A DNA stretch of 64,000 bases from Alistipes sp. (GCA_017555105.1 JAFZHB010000004.1:33790-97789), one strand, 5' to 3'. Positions 44,603-53,097 are shown, numbered from the stretch's first letter. A program made the numbers and translations. The notes: a model not told the origin generated them from the sequence alone.

Positions 44603-44610
44603 TACCTTTA
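44603..44610 (+). promoter_or_regulatory. possible proximal -7 element of aspA
   Basis: TACCTTTA (one mismatch), 39 bases before the start codon and downstream of the hairpin. Confidence 0.4.
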
Positions 44611-44649
44611 TATGCTAAAACTGCAAAATGTAAAAATACCAAATAGACT

Positions 44650-46083
44650 ATGAAAAACAATTATTCGGGTGCAACTCGCACCGAAAGTGATCTGATTGGT
44701 CAAATGGAGGTTCCTGTCGAGGCTCTTTATGGCGTACAGACCCTGCGCGGTGTGGAGAACTTCCCCATCAGCAAATTCCACCTCTACGACTATCCCCTCT
44801 TTATCAACGGCTTGGCAATCACCAAGCTCGCAGCAGCCGAGGCCAACCATCAGCTCGGTTTGCTGACCGATGCGCAGTTCGACGGCATCTCGAAGGCCTG
44901 CCTCGAAATCTTGGAGGGCAAGCACCACGATCAGTTCCCCGTGGATATGATTCAGGGTGGAGCGGGCACCTCAACCAACATGAACGCCAACGAGGTGATT
45001 GCCAACCGCGCCTTGCAGATTATGGGTTATCAGGCCGGAGAGTATCAGTACTGCTCGCCGAACGACCATGTGAACTGCTCGCAATCGACCAACGATGCCT
45101 ACCCTACGGCTATTCACCTCGGACTCTATGCTACGCATCTCCGCTATATGAAGCACTTCGAGGCCCTGATCGAGGCGTTTGAAGAGAAGTCGAAGACCTT
45201 TGCCCACATCCTGAAGATGGGACGCACGCAGCTCGAAGATGCTGTGCCGATGACCTTGGGCCAGACCTTTGGTGCTTTTGCGTCGATTCTGAAAGATGAG
45301 ATCAAGAACCTGAACTTTGCAGCCGAGGAGTTCCTGACGGTTAATATGGGTGCTACGGCCATCGGTACAGGTATCTGCTCCGAGCCCGGATACGCCGAGA
45401 AGTGCGTAGCGGCTCTGCAGAAGATTACGGGTTGGAATGTTCGTCTGGCCGAGGACCTCGTGGCGGCCACCTCGGATACGAGTTGTATGGTGGGCTACTC
45501 GTCGGCGCTGCGTCGTGTGGCTGTGAAGATGAATAAGATCTGTAACGACCTGCGTCTGTTGGCTTCGGGTCCGCGTTGTGGCCTGCATGAGTTTGATCTC
45601 CCCGCTCGTCAGCCCGGTTCGTCGATTATGCCTGGCAAGGTTAATCCCGTGATCCCGGAGGTGATGAACCAGATCGCCTACAAGGTGATGGGTAACGACC
45701 TCTGTGTGGCGATGAGTGGCGAGGCTGCCCAGATGGAGCTCAATGCCATGGAGCCGGTGATGGCGCAGTGCTGCTTCGAGTCGGCCGAGATTATGATGAA
45801 TGGCTTCGACACCTTGCGCGTAAACTGCGTGGAGGGAATCAAGGCAAACGAGGCGGGCTGCCGCAACTACCTGCACCAAAGCATCGGTATCGTAACTGCG
45901 CTCAACCCCATTATCGGCTACAAGAACTCGACCAAGATCGCCAAGGAGGCGTTGGAAACGGGTGGCAGTGTCTACGACCTGGTACTCCAGCACGGCGTGC
46001 TGACGAAGGAGGAGTTGGATACCATCCTCTCGCCCGAGAATATGATCAAGCCTGTGAAGCTCGACATCAAGCCTCGCAGATAG
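44650..46083 (+). CDS. aspA: aspartate ammonia-lyase
   Basis: Deaminates aspartate to fumarate, feeding fumarate respiration in anaerobes. It is 477 residues. Superfamily motifs are GGAGTSTNMNANEVIANRA, the SQSTNDAYPTAIHL region, TQLEDAVPMTLGQTFGAF, and the signature loop GSSIMPGKVNPVIPEVMNQ with the catalytic Ser. The segment MIQGGAGTSTNMN and overall sequence fit aspartase better than class II fumarase, though the two are close. A cupin gene follows 54 bases downstream. Confidence 0.9.
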   Translation: MKNNYSGATRTESDLIGQMEVPVEALYGVQTLRGVENFPISKFHLYDYPLFINGLAITKLAAAEANHQLGLLTDAQFDGISKACLEILEGKHHDQFPVDMIQGGAGTSTNMNANEVIANRALQIMGYQAGEYQYCSPNDHVNCSQSTNDAYPTAIHLGLYATHLRYMKHFEALIEAFEEKSKTFAHILKMGRTQLEDAVPMTLGQTFGAFASILKDEIKNLNFAAEEFLTVNMGATAIGTGICSEPGYAEKCVAALQKITGWNVRLAEDLVAATSDTSCMVGYSSALRRVAVKMNKICNDLRLLASGPRCGLHEFDLPARQPGSSIMPGKVNPVIPEVMNQIAYKVMGNDLCVAMSGEAAQMELNAMEPVMAQCCFESAEIMMNGFDTLRVNCVEGIKANEAGCRNYLHQSIGIVTALNPIIGYKNSTKIAKEALETGGSVYDLVLQHGVLTKEELDTILSPENMIKPVKLDIKPRR

Positions 46084-46137
46084 CTTTTGCAAACCATCGT
46101 TTGAAACCTTTAACCTAAATTTCTAAAAGAGAAAACT

Positions 46138-46482
46138 ATGAAAACACGCAGTGAGATTTATCAGATCGAGAAAGAGACCGCATGGGAGCCCGCAGGTGAG
46201 GGCATTACGCGTCAGGTGATGGCCTACGACGGCCAGCTGATGCTCGTGAAGGTGAAGTTCGAGAAGGGCGCCGTAGGTGCTCCCCACACCCACTACCACT
46301 CGCAGGCATCGTACATCGTAAGCGGTAAGTTTGAGCTCACGATTGGCGGTGAGACGCGCATCCTCGAGCCCGGTGACGGCTACTATGTAGAGCCCGACCA
46401 GCTTCATGGCGCAGTCTGCCTCGAGGCCGGTGTGCTGATCGACACCTTCTCGCCGATGCGCGCTGACTTCCTGAAGAAGTAG
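46138..46482 (+). CDS. cupin domain protein
   Basis: 114-residue single-cupin protein. Metal ligands are visible in GAPHTHYHSQASYIVSGKFEL (motif 1 with three His) and DGYYVEPDQLHGAVCLEAG (motif 2 His). Such proteins bind sugars, amino acids or signals or act as small isomerases; substrate is unknown. It may be co-transcribed with aspA. Confidence 0.88.
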   Translation: MKTRSEIYQIEKETAWEPAGEGITRQVMAYDGQLMLVKVKFEKGAVGAPHTHYHSQASYIVSGKFELTIGGETRILEPGDGYYVEPDQLHGAVCLEAGVLIDTFSPMRADFLKK

Positions 46483-46514
46483 AGATTCATCTCCGGTCGC
46501 AACCCTTGCGGCAC

Positions 46515-46522
46515 TAAATTTG
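46515..46522 (+). promoter_or_regulatory. -7 promoter element of the DUF4251 gene
   Basis: TAAATTTG immediately before a perfect 15-base inverted repeat; the transcript should start inside the repeat's left arm. Confidence 0.55.
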
Positions 46523-46564
46523 CTTTTCATGGTCGTGTAAAAGAGAACGCACGACCATGAAAAG
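46523..46564 (+). promoter_or_regulatory. 15 bp inverted repeat spanning the DUF4251 start codon
   Basis: CTTTTCATGGTCGTG (46523-46537) and its exact complement CACGACCATGAAAAG (46550-46564) enclose a 12-base loop. The right arm contains the ATG at 46557. It could be a repressor operator over the transcript start or an RNA hairpin that hides the start codon. Confidence 0.65.
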
Positions 46565-47099
46565 ATTTTTTTTATTCTTTACCTTGTTGCTACTGATGAT
46601 GGGCGCGGTGGCGGTGATTGGCCAGAAAAAGGAGCTTTCGCCCAAAGAGGAGCGCCGCGAACAGCGTGAGAAGCGGCGTGCACAACGCTTGGCTGCCTAT
46701 GAGCAGACGATCGACTCGCTGGTGCTCTCGCGCAACTTCCAGTTCAACCCCTCCTCCATGCAGCGTCAGCCCGCAGGACCGATGCGCCAGCTTATGAACC
46801 CCGAGTTCGAGGTGGGCATTTGGGACGATACGGCCGACATCTGCCTCCCCTACATCAAGGGGTATGTGGCACCCTACTATGTCACGATCCTCAACTACAC
46901 GATTCCTGCGCTCGATCACTACACCACCGAGCAGACCCCCGAGGGGTGGATGGTGAACTTCTCGACCTCGCTTTTCACGGCGTCGACCTACACCTTCACC
47001 TTCGAGATCTACTCTAAGACAGGAGGTGCGGTGCTCACGATCAGCAATCCGTGGTACAACGATGTGATGTATTGGGGAACGATTTCGCAACTATATTAA
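46557..47099 (+). CDS. DUF4251 family exported protein
   Basis: 180 residues. A hydrophobic N-terminal signal segment (about 4-22) is followed by a charged stretch (KEERREQREKRRAQR, about 30-45) and a beta-rich DUF4251 domain. The latter shows FQFNPSSM, DICLPYIKGYVAPYYV, and the closing VLTISNPWYNDVMYWGTI. Family of unknown function restricted mainly to Bacteroidota and thought to be periplasmic. Start codon lies inside an inverted repeat. Confidence 0.85.
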   Translation: MKRFFLFFTLLLLMMGAVAVIGQKKELSPKEERREQREKRRAQRLAAYEQTIDSLVLSRNFQFNPSSMQRQPAGPMRQLMNPEFEVGIWDDTADICLPYIKGYVAPYYVTILNYTIPALDHYTTEQTPEGWMVNFSTSLFTASTYTFTFEIYSKTGGAVLTISNPWYNDVMYWGTISQLY

Positions 47100-47100
47100 A

Positions 47101-47130
47101 AAGAGGAAAGAGCAACGCTCTTTCCCCTCT
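47101..47130. terminator. terminator between DUF4251 and ispF genes
   Basis: GGAAAGAGC, AAC loop, GCTCTTTCC, with A- and T-rich flanks, between convergent genes. Confidence 0.8.
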
Positions 47131-47132
47131 AA

Positions 47133-47618
47133 CTACTCTTGGTAGATCAGCGCTACGGCCGAAACCGAAACACCCTCTTCTCGACCCTCAAATCCGAGAC
47201 GCTCTGTGGTCGTGGCTTTGACCGATACACGGTCATCGTCCACACCCATAGCCTCGGCCAAGGCGTGGCGCATCGCGTCGATGTGCGGGCGCAGCTTCGG
47301 GCGTTGCATTCGGATCGTGCAGTCAACATTCCCGATCTGATACCCCTTCGTGCCAATCAGCTCCACCACCTTGCGCAGCAGGATCTTGGAGTCGATGCCA
47401 CCCCACTTGGCAGCCGTATCGGGGAAGTGCAGGCCGATATCCCCCATCGCTGCGGCACCCAGCAAGGCATCGCAGATGGCGTGGATGGCTACATCGCCAT
47501 CGGAGTGTGCCACAAAACCCTTCTCGAAGGGGATCTGTATGCCGCCCAGGAAGAGCGGAAGCCCCTCGCGCAGCTGATGCACATCGTAGCCGTGGCCGAT
47601 TCTGAATTTGCAATCCAT
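47133..47618 (-). CDS. ispF: 2-C-methyl-D-erythritol 2,4-cyclodiphosphate synthase
   Basis: Non-mevalonate isoprenoid synthesis, 161 residues. Zinc ligands lie in RIGHGYDVHQL (Asp, His) and VAHSDGDVAIHAICDALLGAA. GDIGLHFPDT and the C-terminal VSVKATTTERLGFEGREEG are complete. Lies 12 bases after tsaB. Confidence 0.97.
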   Translation of the reverse strand: MDCKFRIGHGYDVHQLREGLPLFLGGIQIPFEKGFVAHSDGDVAIHAICDALLGAAAMGDIGLHFPDTAAKWGGIDSKILLRKVVELIGTKGYQIGNVDCTIRMQRPKLRPHIDAMRHALAEAMGVDDDRVSVKATTTERLGFEGREEGVSVSAVALIYQE

Positions 47619-47630
47619 CGTAATGCTTGT

Positions 47631-48338
47631 TTAGAAGAGTTTTTTCTTCGAGGTCGTTACCACGAAATCTTTCAGGTAGAAGGGCTCAAAGTAGGCCAGA
47701 TCCTCAAATTTCCCTGCCGTGTAGGCCTCCTCGGCCAGACGAGCCAGACCGCGTGCCGAGGGCGCAACCTCGACCAGCTGTGCCCCTGCTAACACCTCCA
47801 CACACTTGCGTGCGCCGTTGCCGAAGATGACAAACGGACGACCGCTTGTACGCTGCTCGGCGAAGCTCTCCTCGCTGATGATCTCGGCCGAGACCTCGCT
47901 CTGTGCTACGCCTGCCGCATCGAACAGCTGCGTGTAGACCTCCATGCGTCGAGCATCGACCATCGGGCAGAGTTGAGCCTCCTCCCACTGCTCGACATCG
48001 AGAATGCCGGCCTCGTAGTCCTCGCGTGCCACTTCGGTCAGGGCAGCGAGTGAGCCGATGGCGAGCAGCGGCTTGCCGATGCCATAGCAAAGACCCTTGG
48101 CGAAGGATACACCGATGCGCAGACCCGTATAGGAGCCAGGACCCATGCCGACAGCAATGGCGTCCAGATCTTCGGGTTGCAGCTGCATCTCGCGCAACAA
48201 CTCATCGACAAAAACGCCGACCTGGCGGGCGTGGTCGCGTCCCTCGCTGCTCTCGCGCAGGGAGAGCAGTTGCCCGTCGCGGGCCAGGCAGACCGAACAG
48301 ATGTCTGTACCGGTCTCTATGCAGAGAATAAGTGCCAT
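47631..48338 (-). CDS. tsaB: tRNA threonylcarbamoyladenosine protein TsaB
   Basis: Non-catalytic partner of TsaD in t6A37 formation, 235 residues. The ASKHA-type N-terminus (LILCIETGTDICSVCLA) and the family motif VGMGPGSYTGLRIGVSFAKGL are present. It complements the mtaB gene elsewhere in the window, which acts on the same tRNA position. It sits 6 bases after smpB and 12 before ispF. Confidence 0.95.
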   Translation of the reverse strand: MALILCIETGTDICSVCLARDGQLLSLRESSEGRDHARQVGVFVDELLREMQLQPEDLDAIAVGMGPGSYTGLRIGVSFAKGLCYGIGKPLLAIGSLAALTEVAREDYEAGILDVEQWEEAQLCPMVDARRMEVYTQLFDAAGVAQSEVSAEIISEESFAEQRTSGRPFVIFGNGARKCVEVLAGAQLVEVAPSARGLARLAEEAYTAGKFEDLAYFEPFYLKDFVVTTSKKKLF

Positions 48339-48344
48339 AGTTTC

Positions 48345-48809
48345 TTATTTACGAAAGTTCTTCATTGCTTTGTCCATCTCGCGCTTCGCGTCGTTCTCCT
48401 TTAGGTATTCGCGCTTGTCATAGGCCTTGCGACCGCGTGCCAAACCGATGACGATCTTCGCCAGTCCGCGCTCATTGAGAAAGAGTCGCAGGCCGACGAT
48501 CGTCACGCCTTTATCCTGCGTCGAGCGCTGTAGCTTGGCCAACTCACGCGCCGTGAGCAGCAACTTACGGTCGCGGCGCGGCGCATGGTTGTTGCAGGTG
48601 CCCCAGGCATACTCGGCGATGTTGACGCCCTTGATCCAGAGCTCACCACGGTCGAAGTAGCAGAACGAATCGACCATCGAGGCCTTGCCCGCACGGATCG
48701 ACTTGATCTCCGTGCCGACGAGCACCACGCCGGCAACCCACTCCTCGAGAATCTCGTAGTCGAAGGTGGCGCGTTTGTTTTTTATATTGATCTTTTTTTG
48801 TTCACTCAT
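48345..48809 (-). CDS. smpB: SsrA-binding protein SmpB
   Basis: Partner of tmRNA in ribosome rescue, 154 residues from ATG (a GTG directly upstream is in frame). Motifs are [56 protein letters not shown] and the basic C-terminal tail [25 protein letters not shown]. First gene of smpB-tsaB-ispF. tmRNA itself is not in the window. Confidence 0.96.
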   Translation of the reverse strand: MSEQKKINIKNKRATFDYEILEEWVAGVVLVGTEIKSIRAGKASMVDSFCYFDRGELWIKGVNIAEYAWGTCNNHAPRRDRKLLLTARELAKLQRSTQDKGVTIVGLRLFLNERGLAKIVIGLARGRKAYDKREYLKENDAKREMDKAMKNFRK

Positions 48810-48881
48810 CACTCAAAATGGCATATAAATTGCACTTTTCACACGCAGAGATGGATGTCGGTCAAGGTAACTAATTTCTTT

Positions 48882-48889
48882 TATCTTTG
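48882..48889 (+). promoter_or_regulatory. -7 promoter element of a candidate small RNA
   Basis: TATCTTTG on the plus strand in the smpB-dnaG gap. No plus-strand coding gene lies downstream; a strong terminator follows about 85 bases later. Confidence 0.5.
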
Positions 48890-48895
48890 ATATGT

Positions 48896-49004
48896 TTTAC
48901 ACATCTTTCTGTTTATTTTCTGTTTGCACACGGTATGTACAGCAATGTCCATACGCCCCGTCACCCATCTCTAGCCTGTCCTGCACCGCAGGGCAGGCTT
49001 TTTT
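48896..49004 (+). ncRNA. candidate ~108-base intergenic small RNA
   Basis: Lies between the -7 element at 48882 and a plus-strand terminator. It has no credible open reading frame, and both flanking genes are on the other strand. It does not resemble SRP RNA, 6S RNA or tmRNA as far as I can tell. The transcript ends are inferred from the promoter and the T-run, not known. Confidence 0.45.
48973..49004 (+). terminator. terminator in the smpB-dnaG gap, plus strand
   Basis: AGCCTGTCCTGC, loop ACC, GCAGGGCAGGCT (12 pairs with one G-T), followed by a T-run on the plus strand only. It abuts the dnaG stop codon. Confidence 0.8.
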
Positions 49005-50984
49005 CTATACGATGCGATCCAACTTCTTCGAGATCGTGCTTTTCACCTCGTTCAGGTGCTTGATCTGTTCGATGATCTTCATCTCCTGCTCCTCCGTGTT
49101 CTCGGGGTTCTGCAACTTCTCCTGCTCCTCGCTGATCATCTGGTTGATGATCTTCGCCTTGTAGAGCGTGATCGCCTTCGGTACGCCGTTGGCCAGCAGC
49201 TCCTCGTCACTCTCGATATGCACCTCTTTGCGCTGCCAGATCTTGCTCAGGATGTAGTTGTCATCCTCCATCAACAGGTCGGTCGAGATGCTGCAGACAT
49301 CCGGGTCGCTGTGGTTGATAAAGTGGGCATGCGGCACCAACTCTTCCGGATTGTCCGGATCCCAATAGGTGCGGTAGGTCTCCAAAATCTGGTCGTAGCA
49401 CCTATTCGTGAAGTGGAGGCTGTCGACCTCCATCTCGCTGAGAATCATCGTGGCCACATTGCAGCTTACATACTCCATGCCCTCCTTGACCTCAAAGGAG
49501 TTGCTTCCAAACTTAATCAGGTACTTCACCAGCTCGCGCTCGAGCGTCTCGGTCGAACTGCCGGCCTCGATCTTCGTCGGCAGCGCAACCTCCGGAATCG
49601 GAGCCTCGGCCTCCTCCCTGCGGCGTAGTGTGGCCTGACGACGCACAAACTCGTCCGCCTCACGATCGCCCGTCGAGGCGATACGCTTGCGTGCCACCTC
49701 GCCGATCAGGATCTGCTCGTCGATCTGCATCGTGATGGCGCACGCCTTGATGTAGACCGAACGCTGGATGGTGTCCGGAATCTGGGCAATCGACTGCACC
49801 ATATCGCTGATCAGGGCGGCACGGCGGATCGGATCTCCCTGAGCCTCCTCCATCAGCAGGTGCGCCTTGAAGTCGAGGAAATCCTGCTCGTGCTCGCTGA
49901 TGTAGCTGCGCAACTCCTCGGTCGTGCGGCTGCGGGCAAAGGTGTCGGGGTCCTCCCCCTCGGGCAACAGCACCACGCGGACATTCATGCCCTCCTTGAG
50001 GATCATGTCGATACCGCGCAACGAAGCCTTGATGCCGGCTGCATCACCGTCGTAGATCACCGTGATGTTGCGCGTGAAGCGCCCCAGCAGACGGATCTGC
50101 TCGGTGGTGAGCGAGGTGCCCGACGAGGCCACGACATTCTCTATGCCGGCCTGATGCATCGAGATCACATCGAGGTAGCCCTCTACCATGATCGCATAGT
50201 CTTGCTGCTGGATGGCTCGCTTGGCGAAGTAGATGCCGTAGAGCTCATTCTTCTTGCTGTAGATCTCGCTCTCGGGCGAGTTTAGGTATTTGGCAACCTC
50301 CTTGTCGGTGCGTAGCGTGCGTGCACCGAAGGCCACTACGCGACCCGAAATGTTGTGTACGGGGAAGATGACACGGTCGCGGAAGCGGTCGTAGAGCGAG
50401 CCGTCGCTCTCACGCGCCTTCGATAGACCGGTCGAGAGTAGGAACTCCTGCTTGTATCCCGCAGCAAGGGCATCCTTTGACATACGATCGCCGCGTGCCG
50501 GGCAGAAGCCCAGGCCGAATTTCTTGATCGTGGCGTCGGTGAGCTGGCGCTTCTGACGGAAGTAGCTCATGCCGACCGAGATGCCCTCCTGCTCGTGGTG
50601 CAGGTAGTTCACAAAGTAGTCGGCCGCCCAACCGTTGACGGCGAACATACTCTCGCGGTCGTTGTTGCGACGCACATCCTCCTCGGTCTGCTCGCGCTCC
50701 TGCACCTCGATGTTGTAGCGCTTGGCTACCATCTTCAGCGCCTCGGGATACGAGAGGCTTTCGTGCTCCATGAGGAAGGTGACGGCATTGCCGCCCTTGC
50801 CGCAACCGAAGCACTTGTAGACACCTTTGGCGGGCGATACGATGAACGAGGGGGTCTTCTCGTTGTGGAACGGACAGCACGCTGTATAGTTGACGCCCTT
50901 GCGTTTGAGCGTAACGAAATCACCGATAATATCGACGATATTAGCGGCAGCGTAGATTCTATCAACTGTTTCCCGATCGATCAT
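49005..50984 (-). CDS. dnaG: DNA primase DnaG
   Basis: Synthesises replication primers, 659 residues from MIDRETVDRIYAAANI. The zinc-binding domain (CCPFHNEKTPSF...YKCFGCG) is near 38-64. The TOPRIM catalytic core includes VEGYLDVISMHQAG and IYDGDAAGIKAS. The C-terminal helicase-interacting region is longer and divergent. The frame is open to 51155, but the promoter and family start fix this ATG. Only 6 bases separate the -7 element from the ATG, so the mRNA may be leaderless. Confidence 0.96.
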   Translation of the reverse strand: MIDRETVDRIYAAANIVDIIGDFVTLKRKGVNYTACCPFHNEKTPSFIVSPAKGVYKCFGCGKGGNAVTFLMEHESLSYPEALKMVAKRYNIEVQEREQTEEDVRRNNDRESMFAVNGWAADYFVNYLHHEQEGISVGMSYFRQKRQLTDATIKKFGLGFCPARGDRMSKDALAAGYKQEFLLSTGLSKARESDGSLYDRFRDRVIFPVHNISGRVVAFGARTLRTDKEVAKYLNSPESEIYSKKNELYGIYFAKRAIQQQDYAIMVEGYLDVISMHQAGIENVVASSGTSLTTEQIRLLGRFTRNITVIYDGDAAGIKASLRGIDMILKEGMNVRVVLLPEGEDPDTFARSRTTEELRSYISEHEQDFLDFKAHLLMEEAQGDPIRRAALISDMVQSIAQIPDTIQRSVYIKACAITMQIDEQILIGEVARKRIASTGDREADEFVRRQATLRRREEAEAPIPEVALPTKIEAGSSTETLERELVKYLIKFGSNSFEVKEGMEYVSCNVATMILSEMEVDSLHFTNRCYDQILETYRTYWDPDNPEELVPHAHFINHSDPDVCSISTDLLMEDDNYILSKIWQRKEVHIESDEELLANGVPKAITLYKAKIINQMISEEQEKLQNPENTEEQEMKIIEQIKHLNEVKSTISKKLDRIV

Positions 50985-50990
50985 AGGGTA

Positions 50991-50998
50991 CAAAGATA
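50991..50998 (-). promoter_or_regulatory. -7 promoter element of dnaG
   Basis: TATCTTTG on the minus strand, ending 6 bases before the dnaG ATG. Confidence 0.6.
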
Positions 50999-51249
50999 GT
51001 GAAAGCCGAGCGCACTGCCAAAAAAAACGAATAAAAAGCACGACGCGAAGAGACAACGCCCAAAAAGCACGATGGGAGGATGGCGAAAGGTTAAAACAGA
51101 ATATGGAGAGAGACCTCCCTACTAAAAAAATAAAAATACTTACATTCCCTCCCAAACCTCTCTTTGAAAACGGCGGGCTTAGTCGCTTCGCTCCTTGGGA
51201 TCGCTGGCGACCGTCGTGGTTCTTATCTGATTAGAAAAAAGTGGCATTG
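50999..51249. other. junction between core genome and AT-rich accessory region
   Basis: No gene recognised. It includes a GC-rich stretch around 51170-51220 and AT-rich DNA elsewhere. It precedes the first of two long direct repeats and marks where base composition shifts. Confidence 0.5.
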
Positions 51250-51416
51250 CCGATGCGGTAAGAAAGATGCGCTGATAATCAGGCGGTTGTAAGTTTATGA
51301 CTCAATGGTGGGCACCAACATATCCGCATTGTGACTGCGAATAATCACTTGTTATTTGTGCTCATTGGGAGCCCTGATTTGAGTACAAAGATAGTAAAAT
51401 TTCATAGAAAAAACGA
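51250..51416 (+). repeat. ~167 bp direct repeat, copy A, left of the defence island
   Basis: Aligns with 60482-60647 in the same orientation. Shared blocks are CCGATGC, TGATAATCAG, TTGTGACT, GCCCTGATT, and ACAAAGATAGTAA...TTTCATAGAAAA near the end. Middle parts are diverged. Each copy has a minus-strand -7 element (TATCTTTG; here 51386-51393) and complementary ends (AATCAG/CTGATT). Confidence 0.75.
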
Positions 51417-51434
51417 AGGAAAAGATGATTTAAC

Positions 51435-51468
51435 AAAAAAGACTATACCACGATTGATATAGTCTTTT
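51435..51468 (-). terminator. terminator of the defence operon
   Basis: AAAAGACTATA and TATAGTCTTTT form an 11-pair stem with a 10-base loop. On the minus strand it is followed by TTGTTAAATC after a T-run, 25 bases after the DGQHR stop. Confidence 0.85.
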
Positions 51469-51492
51469 CATATTTAATTATTAGATTTTGAA

Positions 51493-52572
51493 TTATCCCA
51501 AAGGATTAAAATCACCGGCATCTATTGCGCTTAAAATACTATTGCATTTTTCAGCGAATTCATCTGTTACTGTACGATCACGGAAGTTATACTTATGTTG
51601 ATCGCATGTGAAAAAACGTTCTCTTTCAACACCAAGGTGCGTTGCAAGTTCGTTTAATGTATCGCCGACAAACTTTTCCGTAAAAGGCGAACGGGTATTT
51701 AATGCTCGCTCCCAAATTGTGGGTAATAAGAGGAGCATATATTTCAATCCTGCCATCTTTATTGCAGGTCCCGCCTCTTTTAATTTAGATGTGGCAAATT
51801 TAAAAGATGCAAATTTTTCCCATGCACTAAGATATGTACAAATTACTTTTACTTTTAGTTCTTCAGTTAAAGTTTTGCCACTTGCACGCATGTTATGAAT
51901 CTTTGCCTGCTTCATAGCCGCCATAACTTCCTTAGCCTTGACGCCATTTTTTATATTCTCTGCACTCATGATAATGTGCCCACGAAGAGGGTATTCTTCA
52001 CTGAGCTTCTGCACTACAGAATAGAAGTTCTTTTCTTCATCTGTTGCCATATCAAGTTGAATCTTGAACCACATTAAAAGATTGCCGCTGACCTTCTCTT
52101 GTTTTTCATTACAACTTACAAATATCTTCCTCCTCTGACTCAATGTTGGTTTGTCATAAATCGTAAAACCAATATCGTATGGGGTATCAGAATTAAGTTT
52201 GCACATCTCGTCAAGAAATGAATAAAGGCGGTGTTGACCATCCATTATATCAATCTTTTCTTGATACATAGGGAACTCACACTCTTCTGAAGGGAAGTTG
52301 ATATAATATACATCAGAAACGCCTTCCAAAGGTTTTATCTCAAAACTATTATCTTTTGTAGCAATTGTTAATGTGTTAGGGAGTATGCCGTTTTCTTCTG
52401 CGACATATTTAGATATGTCTTGTACTCGTTTTTTATTTAACGGGCGTTGAGCATCTTGAACTTCACCCATTTCAACTTTAACGGCGACACGTACGAGATC
52501 TCTTGGGTCCATTTTGCCTACATAGCAAGTCTCTCCGTGTTGGGTAATCTTTAGCAAATACACCTTTTTCAT
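51493..52572 (-). CDS. DGQHR-domain (DndB-like) protein
   Basis: 359 residues. IDIMDGQHRLYSFL (DGQHR at 111-115) is the defining motif of the DGQHR family, which includes DndB, a regulator in phosphorothioate DNA modification, and ParB-like proteins. Other family features are PLNKKRVQDISKYVAEENGILPN and RRKIFVSCNEKQEKVSG. No dndCDE or dpd genes are present. It directly follows an HNH nuclease gene (1 base), suggesting a two-gene module at the end of the operon. AT-rich, hence probably acquired. Confidence 0.85.
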   Translation of the reverse strand: MKKVYLLKITQHGETCYVGKMDPRDLVRVAVKVEMGEVQDAQRPLNKKRVQDISKYVAEENGILPNTLTIATKDNSFEIKPLEGVSDVYYINFPSEECEFPMYQEKIDIMDGQHRLYSFLDEMCKLNSDTPYDIGFTIYDKPTLSQRRKIFVSCNEKQEKVSGNLLMWFKIQLDMATDEEKNFYSVVQKLSEEYPLRGHIIMSAENIKNGVKAKEVMAAMKQAKIHNMRASGKTLTEELKVKVICTYLSAWEKFASFKFATSKLKEAGPAIKMAGLKYMLLLLPTIWERALNTRSPFTEKFVGDTLNELATHLGVERERFFTCDQHKYNFRDRTVTDEFAEKCNSILSAIDAGDFNPLG

Positions 52573-52573
52573 A

Positions 52574-53083
52574 TTAATTCAAATTAAGTAAACTTTTAAA
52601 TATATAATCCGTATGGCAACTCTTGCTTTCGTTACAATAACTGCATAGGTACTGATAGTTGTTGGGTAATTCATCTCCCACAAGTGTCCATGGGATAATG
52701 TGATCTACATGATTTTTTGATAAATCTGTATTCAAAGGTTCACCACAAACAGCGCATAAGCCACTCTGAACTCTATAAAGTTCTTGTTTGAAATTATCGC
52801 TAAAACCTTTGCGTCTATCAGATTTGTTGAAATGAGCTTTAAACCATGTATACATTAATTCTGCATCGGATGGTGTCAGCTCATATTTAAGATAATTACG
52901 AATTATCGCTATAGTTGTTATGTGCTTATTTGTTGATTGTTTATACAATGTCTTTATGTTCTTTTCAATTGTATAGTCATTCTTCATCTTGGTGACTATT
53001 TTCTTGAAAATATTAAGGAGAAAGGTCTTTTTATATTCCTCTTTAATAGTTTTATCTGTCGCTAAATCTTCAAATGAAATCAT
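52574..53083 (-). CDS. HNH endonuclease
   Basis: 169 residues. A helical N-terminal part (about 1-95) is followed by an HNH domain with structural CxxC pairs (Cys110/113, Cys147/150) and the core HVDHIIPW, with NESK at the third motif. Such modules nick or cut DNA in restriction and mobile elements. Coupled to the DGQHR gene; target unknown. Confidence 0.88.
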   Translation of the reverse strand: MISFEDLATDKTIKEEYKKTFLLNIFKKIVTKMKNDYTIEKNIKTLYKQSTNKHITTIAIIRNYLKYELTPSDAELMYTWFKAHFNKSDRRKGFSDNFKQELYRVQSGLCAVCGEPLNTDLSKNHVDHIIPWTLVGDELPNNYQYLCSYCNESKSCHTDYIFKSLLNLN

Positions 53084-53097
53084 ATTATTATGCTATA

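Noticed and set aside
44650-46083. Class II fumarase for the aspA gene
   Set aside because: Same superfamily, but the overall sequence reads closer to aspartase; some uncertainty remains.
51171-51230. Functional RNA at the GC-rich stretch left of repeat A
   Set aside because: Partial complementarity only and no promoter or terminator around it.
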